Origin: Foetidibacter luteolus
GTDB lineage: Bacteria; Bacteroidota; Bacteroidia; Chitinophagales; Chitinophagaceae
Assembly: GCF_009650435.1 (NCBI RefSeq)
Contig: NZ_VVIP01000008.1
Location: forward strand, 1 to 64,000
DNA length: 64,000 nucleotides
Direction of reading: 5' to 3'
The notes beneath the pieces are model-generated. The model was given only the letters and a program-made list of their open reading frames with translations. It did no database searches and was not told the origin of the DNA. Below are positions 7,735-16,255 of the stretch, in pieces (position 1 is the first letter of the stretch; the number at the start of each line of letters is the position of its first letter). A program made the position numbers and the translations under genes.

Positions 7735-8904
7735 ATGAAGAGACTGGTATCCCTTATTATACTCTTTACTTTATCATTTAACCTTAATGCCCAGGAAATT
7801 ACAGGCATCTGGCGGGGATATTTTATGTCGGGCCAGGGGTTATACCGGCAGAAATACAAATACGAAATACAGATTGAGCAATTGGAGAATAATGCACTTA
7901 ATGGTGTAACCTATTCTTACCGTACTACCATTTTTTATGGCAAAGCCACCATGCGGGGCATTTACATGAAAACCGCAAAAAACATTTTAATACAGGAACT
8001 TAAACTGGTAGAACTTAAGATAGCTGACAAAAGCGAACCCTGTGTTATGACCTGTTACCTTGACTATGCCAGGGAGGGCGATTTGGAGATACTGGAAGGT
8101 ACTTTTACCAGTGTAAATGCGAACACTAAAGCAGATTGTGGGGCAGGTACGGTATATCTTGAGAAGGTACCGGAATCTGATTTTCAGAAAGAAGACTTTT
8201 TGGTAAAGTATGAAAACAAGAAAAAGGAGGATGAGTTAGCTGCTAAAAAGAAGGCCGTTACGCCCAAAAGCAAAAAGCCTGCAGCAAGCGCCACCCTTGC
8301 CGGAAAAAGCAAGCCAAAAACCACGCAAAAACCTGTGGCAAAAGCCGGCAGTAATACCTCTACCCCTAAAAAACCGCCTGTAGCCAAAAGCAAAACAACA
8401 CCAAAGAAACAGAGTACAACACCACCTGCAGGCCTGGCCAAAAAAGATACGGCGGCCCCGCTGGTAATAGTGCCGGAACAAAAGCAGCCTGAGCCGGAAG
8501 AGTTACCTAAACCTAAAATTAAAGTACCCGTACCGGCCATTATTAAAGAAAGGGAAAATACCCTGGTTAAAACTATAGCAACAACATCGGGCAACATTAA
8601 AATACAGTTGTATGATAACGGGGAAATAGATGGCGATACCATTACGGTGTATCATAATAACGAGGTAGTGGCATACAAAAAAGGCCTTAGTTACCAACCG
8701 GTAACGCTTAATATAAAAGCCACTGTTGACGACCCGGTACATGAATTTATCATGGTGGCCGATAACCTGGGAAAAATTCCCCCTAATACAGCGCTCATGG
8801 TAATAACCACCGGTGGCAAACGTTACGAACTCTTTATAACATCCACCGAACAAAAGAATGCCAAAGTAGTGATACAGTTTAAAGTACCGGGCAGCGATAC
8901 ATAA
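7735..8904 (+). CDS. Exported protein with basic Lys/Pro/Thr-rich linker, unknown function
   Basis: A 389-residue product. Signal peptide of about 19 residues ends N-L-N-A-Q. Residues 20-145 form a beta-rich domain starting I-T-G-I-W-R-G-Y-F. Residues 165-255 are low-complexity Lys/Ala/Pro/Thr-rich and probably disordered and strongly basic. Residues 275-389 are a second beta-rich domain (T-S-G-N-I-K-I-Q-L-Y-D-N-G-E-I-D-G-D-T), a pattern seen in exported Chitinophagaceae proteins. The linker resembles periplasmic or wall-spanning tethers. The gene stands alone, with a -7 box almost touching its ATG and a terminator 36 bases after the stop. I do not recognise a catalytic family. Confidence 0.8.
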   Translation: MKRLVSLIILFTLSFNLNAQEITGIWRGYFMSGQGLYRQKYKYEIQIEQLENNALNGVTYSYRTTIFYGKATMRGIYMKTAKNILIQELKLVELKIADKSEPCVMTCYLDYAREGDLEILEGTFTSVNANTKADCGAGTVYLEKVPESDFQKEDFLVKYENKKKEDELAAKKKAVTPKSKKPAASATLAGKSKPKTTQKPVAKAGSNTSTPKKPPVAKSKTTPKKQSTTPPAGLAKKDTAAPLVIVPEQKQPEPEELPKPKIKVPVPAIIKERENTLVKTIATTSGNIKIQLYDNGEIDGDTITVYHNNEVVAYKKGLSYQPVTLNIKATVDDPVHEFIMVADNLGKIPPNTALMVITTGGKRYELFITSTEQKNAKVVIQFKVPGSDT

Positions 8905-8940
8905 CAGTCCACAAACAAGTTGTAAATACTCTACAATAAA

Positions 8941-8964
8941 AAAAGCCCTGTACGGGCTTTTTTT
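8941..8964. terminator. Bidirectional terminator
   Basis: AGCCC-TGTAC-GGGCT hairpin flanked by A-run and T-run on both sides. It serves the 7735 gene on the plus strand and the small 8989-9135 ORF on the minus strand. Confidence 0.75.
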
Positions 8965-8988
8965 ATTGTGTGTGGTTAACCGGTTTGC

Positions 8989-9135
8989 TTAAGATTTACA
9001 GATGCTTAAGTATTCCTTCATGGTTATCCTGCCACTAAGAAGATGCGTATATAAGATTGCCTGGTTAATTTCAGTTTCTTTCAGGGTGTTCACAACTTCT
9101 TTGTCATAAAATAGATCTTTAATCATTGCTTTCAT
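8989..9135 (-). CDS. Small hypothetical protein, 48 aa
   Basis: An ATG-initiated ORF on the minus strand, beginning M-K-A-M-I-K-D-L-F-Y and ending S-I-C-K-S. It is hydrophilic, predicted helical, and not recognised. The strongest support is position: its stop lies 25 bases from a symmetric hairpin with T-runs on both strands, which is what convergent gene ends usually show. There is no detectable promoter, so this remains a candidate. Confidence 0.4.
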   Translation of the reverse strand: MKAMIKDLFYDKEVVNTLKETEINQAILYTHLLSGRITMKEYLSICKS

Positions 9136-9470
9136 AATTCATCATTTAAAATGTTACATGCATGTGTAAAGCCGTTACAGTGCGGCAATTACGTTTTGCT
9201 TAAATTTTTTGTAACAATCAATCGCGGAGATTCATATTGTGCAGGCCATCGGGTGGAATGTGTTCAGTTTGTCGGGCTGGCTGAATGTGTGCCTTTTACA
9301 CTTTAATACCGGTTGTGAAGAAAGGTAACCTGCGTTAACAATTAATTATCAAACGAACGGGTATTAGTATAATAGTGAAGCTTGAATGTATTTTGCTTGA
9401 GGGTAGAATTGATTGCCAGGATTTGTGCATACAAAACCTGCATACAAAAATAGCGACGTGCAGCGCTTTT

Positions 9471-9617
9471 GGGTGAGGGATTGAAGCGGTTACCCCGGTG
9501 AAGCCATCGCAGCCCGGCTTTTGGGCCGCAGTAATAGCGCAAGTGAGGAAAAGCAACTGAATGTTGCTTTGCCGAGGGTTGCGAACAAAGTTCTGCCCGG
9601 CCCCAGGCACACCCCCT
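9471..9617 (+). repeat. Dispersed intergenic element, family 1, copy D (long form)
   Basis: Long form with the extra hairpin AAGCAAC-TGAAT-GTTGCTT. It ends GCCCGGCCCCAGGCACACCC, lacking the full TTGCGATAGCTTGG segment. Confidence 0.85.
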
Positions 9618-9696
9618 GAAAATGTAAGATGTTTCATGTGGGATATACGATGAAAAATCTACACACATGCCCCCAACGATACAAAACCTGTTTAGC

Positions 9697-9726
9697 TTTG
9701 AGCCAAACTTTTAAATGCTATATTTA
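9697..9726 (+). promoter_or_regulatory. Promoter for doxX-like gene
   Basis: TTTG at 9697-9700, 18-base spacer, TATATTTA at 9719-9726 (one mismatch to TAnnTTTG). The ATG is at 9768. Confidence 0.5.
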
Positions 9727-9767
9727 TATAGTATCTCTTTAACCAAAAAACAAATCTTTATCCTTTT

Positions 9768-10184
9768 ATGAAAAAACTTGTTTCGCCGCATGGATTTTTT
9801 GAAAAAGAAGGCATAGCTGTTGTAAGAATTGTTACCGGCGTTTTTATGGCTTATCATGGTTTTGAAGTGTTTGACAGCACTAAAATGAATGATTACCGCC
9901 AATGGCTTACCGACCTTAAATTTCCGGCGCCCGTGTTTATGGCTTACCTGGGCAAGGGTACAGAGTTTGTGTGTGGCGTGTTGTTGGCTGTTGGACTGTT
10001 TACGAGGCTGGCAACCATACCGCTGATGATAACCATGTGCATCATAGCATTCGGTATGGGGCACGGTAAAATTTTTATGGAAGACCAGCATCCGTTTTTG
10101 TTTGTGCTGCTTTTAGCGGTTTTCTTTTTTGCGGGCCCGGGCAAATGGAGCATGGACCACTTATTCTTTAAATACAAAAGATAA
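9768..10184 (+). CDS. DoxX family membrane protein
   Basis: A 138-residue inner-membrane protein with four predicted transmembrane helices. The first includes V-V-R-I-V-T-G-V-F-M-A-Y-H-G. Others lie near residues 55-78 (G-T-E-F-V-C-G-V-L-L-A-V-G-L), 80-97 and 107-125. The R-x-x-x-G and G-x-x-E patterns fit the DoxX/DoxD family. Members have been linked to thiosulfate:quinone oxidoreductase and oxidative-stress complexes, but most are uncharacterised. The gene has its own promoter and is followed 71 bp later by a lipoprotein gene on the same strand. Confidence 0.85.
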   Translation: MKKLVSPHGFFEKEGIAVVRIVTGVFMAYHGFEVFDSTKMNDYRQWLTDLKFPAPVFMAYLGKGTEFVCGVLLAVGLFTRLATIPLMITMCIIAFGMGHGKIFMEDQHPFLFVLLLAVFFFAGPGKWSMDHLFFKYKR

Positions 10185-10255
10185 CACTACTGTGGTTAAA
10201 CAGCCCAATAGATTTTCTGTGGAAAGCCATTAACTTCTGATTAAACCAGCTAACC

Positions 10256-11368
10256 ATGTTACAACAATTTTGCCGGTTAATGGCAATTGCATCATTTTTG
10301 TTGGTGTATTCATGTTCATCAACCAAAAACCCAAATGATACAACTATGCAAATGAATGAAGAGCTGCATGTAATTGATTCGTTACTTAGAGACACGTCCT
10401 ATGCCCTGGAAATAGCGAAAGCGCAGGAAGCATCTTATTATGAAGGCACAGGACAAACGGCGCCACCCTTTCTTGGTCCCGGCGAAGACACCGCGACAGT
10501 TACCAAAAGCGTAAAGGAGGAAAAAATAGCCATCAATCTTGCGGGCTTTTACGCATTGGAATGTGGTATTGGTATTTTAAGCGAACAGCAGAATACTACG
10601 CCTTATGCCATTCTTGACAAAATGGTTACAGGAAAAGCCGATAGCGGCGATGTATTCTTGCTTAACCGTTTTGCCAATGCTTCCTGGAAAGCCGGGCAGC
10701 CATTCCGCAGCCTGGAGCGGATACAGCGGCCCATTTTTATGGTTTTCAACTTTTTAAGCAAGCCTGAAGTTGACAAAGATTATAACCAGATAGTTACCGC
10801 GGGTAAAAAATTGCATGCAGCCATGCAGCCGGTAAGCAATGCCGGGTTAGAGGAGCAACTGCAATTACTTAAAAAACTTCTGCAGGATACAAGCTTCGCA
10901 TTGTCTATGGCGGGTTATCTTGATTCATCCTACTACGTATCTCAAAACCAGCAGGCGCCGCCTTTTTTAACCCCGGAAGATGCAACAGCAACTGTTGCCA
11001 AGCCGGTTAAAGACCAAAAGATAGCTACTAATGTAGCCGGCTTTTATGCCTTGGAATGCGGGCTTAGTTTTTATGCGGCCAAAGAAAAGATATTGCCTTC
11101 GGTATTGCTGCAATCTATTCTCAAAGACAGCATCAGCAGTGATAAGAAACTTGTTTTCCTGCGCTTTGCCAACCTTACCTGGAAAGCGGGGCAGCCTTTC
11201 CGCGGCCTGGAAAGGATAACGAGGGACATTTTTATGCCCGCCCGGCTGCTGCCGGAAGATGAGGTGGAGAAGGATTGGGTACAGGTTAAAACGGCTGCCA
11301 AAATGTTATTGAATACCCTTAAAGCGGAAATGCAGGAGAAAGCGGTGGTTGAAGTTGCCACTAACTGA
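10256..11368 (+). CDS. Lipoprotein with two tandem copies of an unknown domain
   Basis: A 370-residue product with signal ending L-V-Y-S-C (lipidation Cys20). Two homologous halves follow, about residues 40-190 and 205-355. Each contains S-Y-Y, Q-x-A-P-P-F-L, A-T-V-x-K-x-V-K, A-x-N-x-A-G-F-Y-A-L-E-C-G, R-F-A-N-x-x-W-K-A-G-Q-P-F-R and L-E-R-I-x-R-x-I-F-M. The halves clearly arose by internal duplication. The A-G-F-Y-A-L-E-C-G and W-K-A-G-Q-P-F-R blocks are the best-conserved parts. It is probably anchored in the periplasm or outer membrane. I do not recognise the family; a perfect terminator follows 46 bases after the stop. Confidence 0.85.
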   Translation: MLQQFCRLMAIASFLLVYSCSSTKNPNDTTMQMNEELHVIDSLLRDTSYALEIAKAQEASYYEGTGQTAPPFLGPGEDTATVTKSVKEEKIAINLAGFYALECGIGILSEQQNTTPYAILDKMVTGKADSGDVFLLNRFANASWKAGQPFRSLERIQRPIFMVFNFLSKPEVDKDYNQIVTAGKKLHAAMQPVSNAGLEEQLQLLKKLLQDTSFALSMAGYLDSSYYVSQNQQAPPFLTPEDATATVAKPVKDQKIATNVAGFYALECGLSFYAAKEKILPSVLLQSILKDSISSDKKLVFLRFANLTWKAGQPFRGLERITRDIFMPARLLPEDEVEKDWVQVKTAAKMLLNTLKAEMQEKAVVEVATN

Positions 11369-11413
11369 TGTGGTATCAGCTTTTAGTATTGGCATACAAC
11401 AAGTAAAGTAAAT

Positions 11414-11445
11414 AAAAAAGTCACGGCCTAGGCCGTGACTTTTTT
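11414..11445. terminator. Perfectly symmetric bidirectional terminator
   Basis: A-run, then GTCACGGCC-TA-GGCCGTGAC (11420-11439), then T-run. It lies between the convergent lipoprotein and TonB receptor genes and works in both directions. Confidence 0.9.
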
Positions 11446-11463
11446 ATTGTAAGAATGACGCTG

Positions 11464-14400
11464 TTAGTTAAAAAGATAACGTAGGCCTATCTGCATTTGC
11501 CAGCGGGAAAGGATGCCTGTATCATCCCTGAAACTGTTTACATAAGGAATTTGGTTGGTAGCATCCGCGTAAGGGAAAGAGTAGCGGGGTTTGCCTGCAT
11601 TATCCTGTCCGGCAGGTACGATGCCTTCATACTTAAGAAAGCTGGCCGACTGAGAGCTGATATTGTATGGCGTATTCCAGGTTTTGTACACGCCCCAGTT
11701 TTTGTTGAGCAGGTTGCCCACATTAACAATATCCACAGACAGGCGCAAGGTGTGCTTTGTTTTTTCCTTTCCTGAAGTAAAGTAGAAATCCTGTGTAACA
11801 TTCAGGTCAAGCCTTTTGTACCAGGGCATTACTACGCCGTTACGCTCTACGATTTTGCCTTTGTTGGCGCTCAGGTACGGATCCTGGTTAATAAAGTTGT
11901 TCAGTTGCGCCCATATCTGTGCGGCTGTCCTGGTATCGGTAATAGTGCCGCCACCCGTGTTAACCGGTACAAGTACAATGTCATCCTGGGCTTTGGGAAT
12001 GTAGATAAGGTCGTTATTGCCACCGGTGCCGTCATTGTTAATATCGCCATTGTAGGTGTAAGAACCAACCCCTGCAGGCGCTGCTTCATAAATAAGGCCA
12101 ATAGAAGTAGCGAAATGCTTGGCATATTCAAACCTGTAAGAAGCTGAAGCTATTACACGGTGTGGCAGGTAAAAGTTGGCATAACCAAGGTCTTCAGCAT
12201 TGGGGTCGCCGGAAACTGGCCTGTCACGCCACATGCTGGCAGCGATAGAACCACCGTCATTCAGTGATTTTGATTTACTGTAAGTGTAAGCAGCGCTCAG
12301 GTACAGGTTGCGCATGCTTTTTTGCAACTGCAATGTTACATTATAAGCGTAACCCTTGTTGGAGTTGGTCATTAAGATGGCATTGCTGATGTTGGGGTTA
12401 GTAACAGTCGCTACCGGTTTGCCGCCCCATATTCTCGTGCTGTCATAACGGACCCTGGTATCAGAACCGGCGAATGCAACGCCAGTAGAGGGCAGGTTAA
12501 CGTTTTGGAAGTAAACAGCATTGATATCTTTTGAATAGGTAAATTCCAAAGTGCCCACAATATCTCCCGGCAGCTTTTTATCTATCGCCAGGCTGGCTTT
12601 TAACACCTGGGGAAATTTAAAGTCTTTATCTGTAAATACCAGGTTGTAAGAAGTATTGGGTGCGGTTGCGGCAGGGCGGTAAGCGTCCATATCCGGGTTA
12701 AACGCCACGCCGGATGTGGTTGTAAAAGAACCAAACTGCACGCCGTTATTGCTGGCCTGGTTGCTTATCCATACAAAAGGAGGGGGGCCTGCAAATAGGC
12801 CAAGGCCACCACGTACCTGGGTTGATTTATCCCCGGTAACATCCCAGTTAAAACCAACACGGGGAGAGAACAGCAGGTTAGTGCCGGGTTTGGCGCCAAC
12901 ATCATACTTCTGCCCAAACCTGAAAGCAAGGTCCTTGGAATATTCGTTGCTCTCGAATTTGTTGTCAAAAATCGGAACATCTATACGTATGCCGTAAGTA
13001 AGGGTGAAGTTGTTCCTGATCCTCCATTTGTCCTGTGCAAAAACACCCAGCTCTTTAGAGCCCACATTGGCAAAAGGAAAAGAACCATCCTTGGTTACCG
13101 CGTATTGCAGGGTATAGCTAACAGCATTGGCAGCACCATTGATTGCACTGTTGTAAAAGTCTGCCAGCGTGTTAAAGCGGTACATGCCTACATAGTTAGG
13201 TGCAAAACCGTTCTTAAAGGTCTTAATGTAGTTCTGTGTACCGAAAGTTAACTCGTGAGCGCCTTTGAACAGCGTTACAATATCTGATACCTGGAAGATA
13301 TTGGTGTTAAGCAGGTTGTTATAAGTAAAAGGCTCATAACCAAACGAAGTGTAAGTCTGGCCGATGCCGTTCATGATGTCTACCAGCGGAAAATTGCCGC
13401 CGGCCAGGCTTGAGCGGTAATCTCTCAAAGCTGTATAACCTACCTGGAACTTGTTGGATACCCTATTGCTGAACCTTGTGTTAAGTTCCGCTATAAAAAT
13501 GTTGAAGTTGTTGTTGATGGTATAGCCATTACCGCTAAAACCCAGGCCGGTAGCGCTGCCACCACGCCCGTTGGTAGGTGCGCCGCTGGAACTGGCCGAC
13601 TGATCCCTGAATGATTTAAGGTAGTTGTACTTAATGGTAAAAGTGTTGCTGTTATTAATATTCCAGTCAAGCTTAACGGTAACCTTATCGCTTTGTGTGC
13701 GGTAAGTGTAATCCTGGTATTGGCCGGGGTCGTAGCCGTATTTATCCACCAGGAACTGTCTTAGCGAATCCAGTGAACTGGCAGTAGCCTGCGATACGGT
13801 TATGCCATTGGCCTGCATATTGGGTGTTGCGGCCAGCCATGGTGTTGCCGGCTGCTTAAGCCTTTCCTGCTCGGCGCTTACAAAGAAGAATAGTTTGTTT
13901 TTAATGATGGGGCCGCCCAGGGAAAAGCCGCGGAGGTTATAGCTGAAATCCTGTTTGGGTACTTCAACGGTTCTTATTTTGTAACCCTGGGTACCAGGTC
14001 CTTTAAGATAGGTGTAAACAGATCCTTTAAACTGGTTGGTACCGCTGCGGGTAACAGAGTTGATACCGGTGCCTGAGAAACCGCCCTGGCGAACATCATA
14101 AGGAGAAATGTTTACCTGTATCTGCTCAATGGCGTCAAGGCTTATTGGTTGAGAGTTGGTTTGTCCACCCAATGTTGAAGAAAGCCCAAACGCATTGTTG
14201 AAGTTGGCGCCATCAACCGTAACATTGTTGTATAGGTTGTTACGGCCGCCAAAGCTTAAACCGTTGGCCGAAGGTGTAAGTTTGGTAAAGTCTTGTAAAG
14301 AGCGGTTGATGGTAGGCAGACGCTCAATTTGAGAACGGTTGATGATTTCCTGGCTGCCGGTGCGGTTGTTGTTAAAAACTTTGTCCTGCCGGTTAGCCCT

Positions 14401-14763
14401 AACTACCAGTTCAGTAAGGGTTGCTGTTTCCGCGTTAAGAGAAAAATCGGCCTTGAATTCCTGTCCCAGTATCAGGAAAACGCCTTCCTGTTTTTCCTCT
14501 TTAAATCCCACAAAAGATGCGGTAATAATGTAGGGGCCGCCTACACGCAGGTTGGGAAGGTTGTAACGGCCATCTTTACGGCTGCTGGTTACATACTTGG
14601 TACCTGTGGGCGTATGCACCGCGGTAATGCTGGCGCCGGCTACAGGCTCGTTGTTGTTAGAGATGACGCCGGTAATTTCGGAGGTGGTTTCCTGGGCCTT
14701 AATGCCGGCAATAGAAAATAAGCTCAGCATAAAGCCAAGAAGCAGTTTGATCGGTTTGCTCAT
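11464..14763 (-). CDS. TonB-dependent outer-membrane receptor, Oar-like
   Basis: A 1099-residue product. Signal peptide ends G-I-K-A-Q. A carboxypeptidase-regulatory-like Ig domain (about 28-115) begins I-T-G-V-I-S-N-N-N-E-P-V-A-G-A-S. The plug domain (about 120-240) contains T-V-D-G-A-N-F-N-N-A-F-G-L and S-P-Y-D-V-R-Q-G-G-F-S-G, the latter typical of the Oar subgroup rather than SusC. A 22-strand barrel is expected to the C terminus, ending L-R-Y-L-F-N. There is no SusD partner and no adjacent regulator, so the ligand is unknown; Oar relatives handle large substrates or proteases. The gene is transcribed alone from the 450-bp spacer that also precedes the ECF sigma gene. Confidence 0.92.
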   Translation of the reverse strand: MSKPIKLLLGFMLSLFSIAGIKAQETTSEITGVISNNNEPVAGASITAVHTPTGTKYVTSSRKDGRYNLPNLRVGGPYIITASFVGFKEEKQEGVFLILGQEFKADFSLNAETATLTELVVRANRQDKVFNNNRTGSQEIINRSQIERLPTINRSLQDFTKLTPSANGLSFGGRNNLYNNVTVDGANFNNAFGLSSTLGGQTNSQPISLDAIEQIQVNISPYDVRQGGFSGTGINSVTRSGTNQFKGSVYTYLKGPGTQGYKIRTVEVPKQDFSYNLRGFSLGGPIIKNKLFFFVSAEQERLKQPATPWLAATPNMQANGITVSQATASSLDSLRQFLVDKYGYDPGQYQDYTYRTQSDKVTVKLDWNINNSNTFTIKYNYLKSFRDQSASSSGAPTNGRGGSATGLGFSGNGYTINNNFNIFIAELNTRFSNRVSNKFQVGYTALRDYRSSLAGGNFPLVDIMNGIGQTYTSFGYEPFTYNNLLNTNIFQVSDIVTLFKGAHELTFGTQNYIKTFKNGFAPNYVGMYRFNTLADFYNSAINGAANAVSYTLQYAVTKDGSFPFANVGSKELGVFAQDKWRIRNNFTLTYGIRIDVPIFDNKFESNEYSKDLAFRFGQKYDVGAKPGTNLLFSPRVGFNWDVTGDKSTQVRGGLGLFAGPPPFVWISNQASNNGVQFGSFTTTSGVAFNPDMDAYRPAATAPNTSYNLVFTDKDFKFPQVLKASLAIDKKLPGDIVGTLEFTYSKDINAVYFQNVNLPSTGVAFAGSDTRVRYDSTRIWGGKPVATVTNPNISNAILMTNSNKGYAYNVTLQLQKSMRNLYLSAAYTYSKSKSLNDGGSIAASMWRDRPVSGDPNAEDLGYANFYLPHRVIASASYRFEYAKHFATSIGLIYEAAPAGVGSYTYNGDINNDGTGGNNDLIYIPKAQDDIVLVPVNTGGGTITDTRTAAQIWAQLNNFINQDPYLSANKGKIVERNGVVMPWYKRLDLNVTQDFYFTSGKEKTKHTLRLSVDIVNVGNLLNKNWGVYKTWNTPYNISSQSASFLKYEGIVPAGQDNAGKPRYSFPYADATNQIPYVNSFRDDTGILSRWQMQIGLRYLFN

Positions 14764-15213
14764 GTGTTGCTTGTCTTTGGTTTTGCTGCAAAAGTGATAA
14801 ATAATCGCCGATATGTTATTTGTACATATTATGAAATTATTAATAGACGTAAATATGATACTTATTACTATGTGATGATTTTTTATGTAACGAGGGTTTT
14901 ATTTAACGATATCTAAAACGAGTTTTGAAAAAATGAATGTTTTCTCTCAATTACTGGCAGTTGATTAAGTAATAATTATTTTTTCCTGTCGCTAAAAAAA
15001 ATTCATTGTGCAGTCATTATCTTGTAGTGCCCATGGTGTAGCCCGGTTTACACATAACAATCACTTAATCCCGTTTCAAGTTTTCTTACAAGGGCATGCA
15101 GTTATTTTGGGCCATGAATTTGGTAAGCGTTACAACTGCTTTTTCACGCAAGCGTTTGCATGATATGGATTCTATGGAATTGCTAACTTTAATAACCGCA
15201 TATACCAGCCGCC
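14764..15213. other. Divergent intergenic region, regulatory
   Basis: AT-rich spacer between the divergent TonB receptor and ECF sigma genes. A minus-strand CACTTTTG at 14796-14789 resembles a -7 element for the receptor. I see no repeat element or RNA gene. Confidence 0.4.
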
Positions 15214-15825
15214 ATGAAAGAGTTGATTGCTGATAACGAAAACCACCTTGGTGAACACCAGTTGCTGAAACAGCTTCATTCAGGCAATGAAAATGCCCTT
15301 TTTAGCCTGATGATGCTTTACTATGCCGACCTTTTTAAGTATGCCGTAAAATTCTTGCGTAACCCCGATACGGCGAAAGATATTATCAACCAGTTTTTTG
15401 TTCATGTTTGGGATAGAAGAGAAAAGCTGGCTGAAGTAGTAAGCGTTAAGAATTACCTCGTTGTTTCGTTCAGGCATTTTTTACTGAAGCATTTGGAAAT
15501 GATGAAGCGGGAAAAAGAATCCGGCTATAATTACCTGCAAACAGAAGCGTTGGCAGAACAGTCTTTTGAAGAATATGCGGGCCTTCATCAAAAAGATGCC
15601 GCATTATCCCATGCCTTGCAGCAAGCCATTAGTGCCTTGCCGGAGCGGCAAAAACAATTGGTGCAGCTAAGATTTTACGAGCAGCTTAGCTGCGATGAAA
15701 TAGCGGAAAAAACATCCCTTAACATACGCACGGTTTATAATAAACTGCACGAAGCCATTAGCAGGCTGCGCAGCCCTGAGTTGGTAAGCAAGCTGAAAAA
15801 AATCATGTTCTCCGCTCTTTGGTAA
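15214..15825 (+). CDS. ECF-type RNA polymerase sigma factor (FecI-like)
   Basis: A 203-residue sigma-70 family protein with only regions 2 and 4. Region 2 (about 25-95) contains L-M-M-L-Y-Y-A-D-L-F-K-Y-A and the A-K-D-I-I-N-Q-F-F-V-H-V-W core-binding segment. Region 4 (about 130-190) contains L-P-E-R-Q-K-Q-L-V-Q-L-R-F-Y and an HTH, S-C-D-E-I-A-E-K-T-S-L-N-I-R-T-V-Y-N-K. It is expected to be held inactive by the FecR protein at 16256 and to activate the downstream susC-susD genes. The sigma and FecR genes are separated by 430 bp holding a long inverted repeat, which is more than usual for this pair. Confidence 0.93.
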   Translation: MKELIADNENHLGEHQLLKQLHSGNENALFSLMMLYYADLFKYAVKFLRNPDTAKDIINQFFVHVWDRREKLAEVVSVKNYLVVSFRHFLLKHLEMMKREKESGYNYLQTEALAEQSFEEYAGLHQKDAALSHALQQAISALPERQKQLVQLRFYEQLSCDEIAEKTSLNIRTVYNKLHEAISRLRSPELVSKLKKIMFSALW

Positions 15826-15878
15826 TTTTTTAAAGACCGTTTTCATTGTCCAGGCTGCATAGCTGCTATGAGGCTTTG

Positions 15879-16154
15879 GTTGTGTCACTCACTTGTACTG
15901 TACCGCTTTACTGAACAGCAAAGGCAGCATCCCGCAGCATTGCAAACAGTCATTAATCTGCTTCTCAAATGCCTGTCGTCTTAATACTTGCCACTGTGAT
16001 GGATCGCCCCAGCCTGTAAATTTATCTACCTGCCATACAACAGGGTAATACGATTGTTCAAAAGTCGCCATAAAAATAAATCTTACCAGGTAATGCTGCG
16101 GGATGCGGAATATGCAGCCGCCAATAGCGGTGCAGTACAAGTGAGTGACACAAC
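15879..16154. repeat. MITE-like long inverted repeat between sigma and FecR genes
   Basis: Arms of 63 bp (15879-15941 and 16092-16154). The outer 22 bases (GTTGTGTCACTCACTTGTAC plus TG) are perfect, and ACCGCT and the inner GCATCCCGCAGCATT also match exactly; a 19-base segment between them is unpaired. About 150 bp separate the arms. The outer sequence resembles the GTTGCGTCGCACTCTTGTAC core of family 3. An 83-codon ORF on the minus strand (16140-15889) spans it but is probably not a gene. Confidence 0.8.
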
Positions 16155-16255
16155 GAAGCTTGCCATGAAAAACTAAAGTTGGTGCCCAAAAAAAAATTTT
16201 GTTTTAAGCGGGTAAAAAATAAAGGCATCCGTATCATTTATAAAAACAAGGGTTC

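Noticed and set aside
9335..9668. Two overlapping ORFs of about 100 codons
   Set aside because: Both are read through a family 1 repeat; equivalent frames in other copies are not maintained.
15889..16140. 83-codon minus-strand ORF inside the long inverted repeat
   Set aside because: Its ends are made from the repeat arms themselves, it has no promoter or terminator, and the product matches nothing recognised. It may be a relic but is not supported as a gene.
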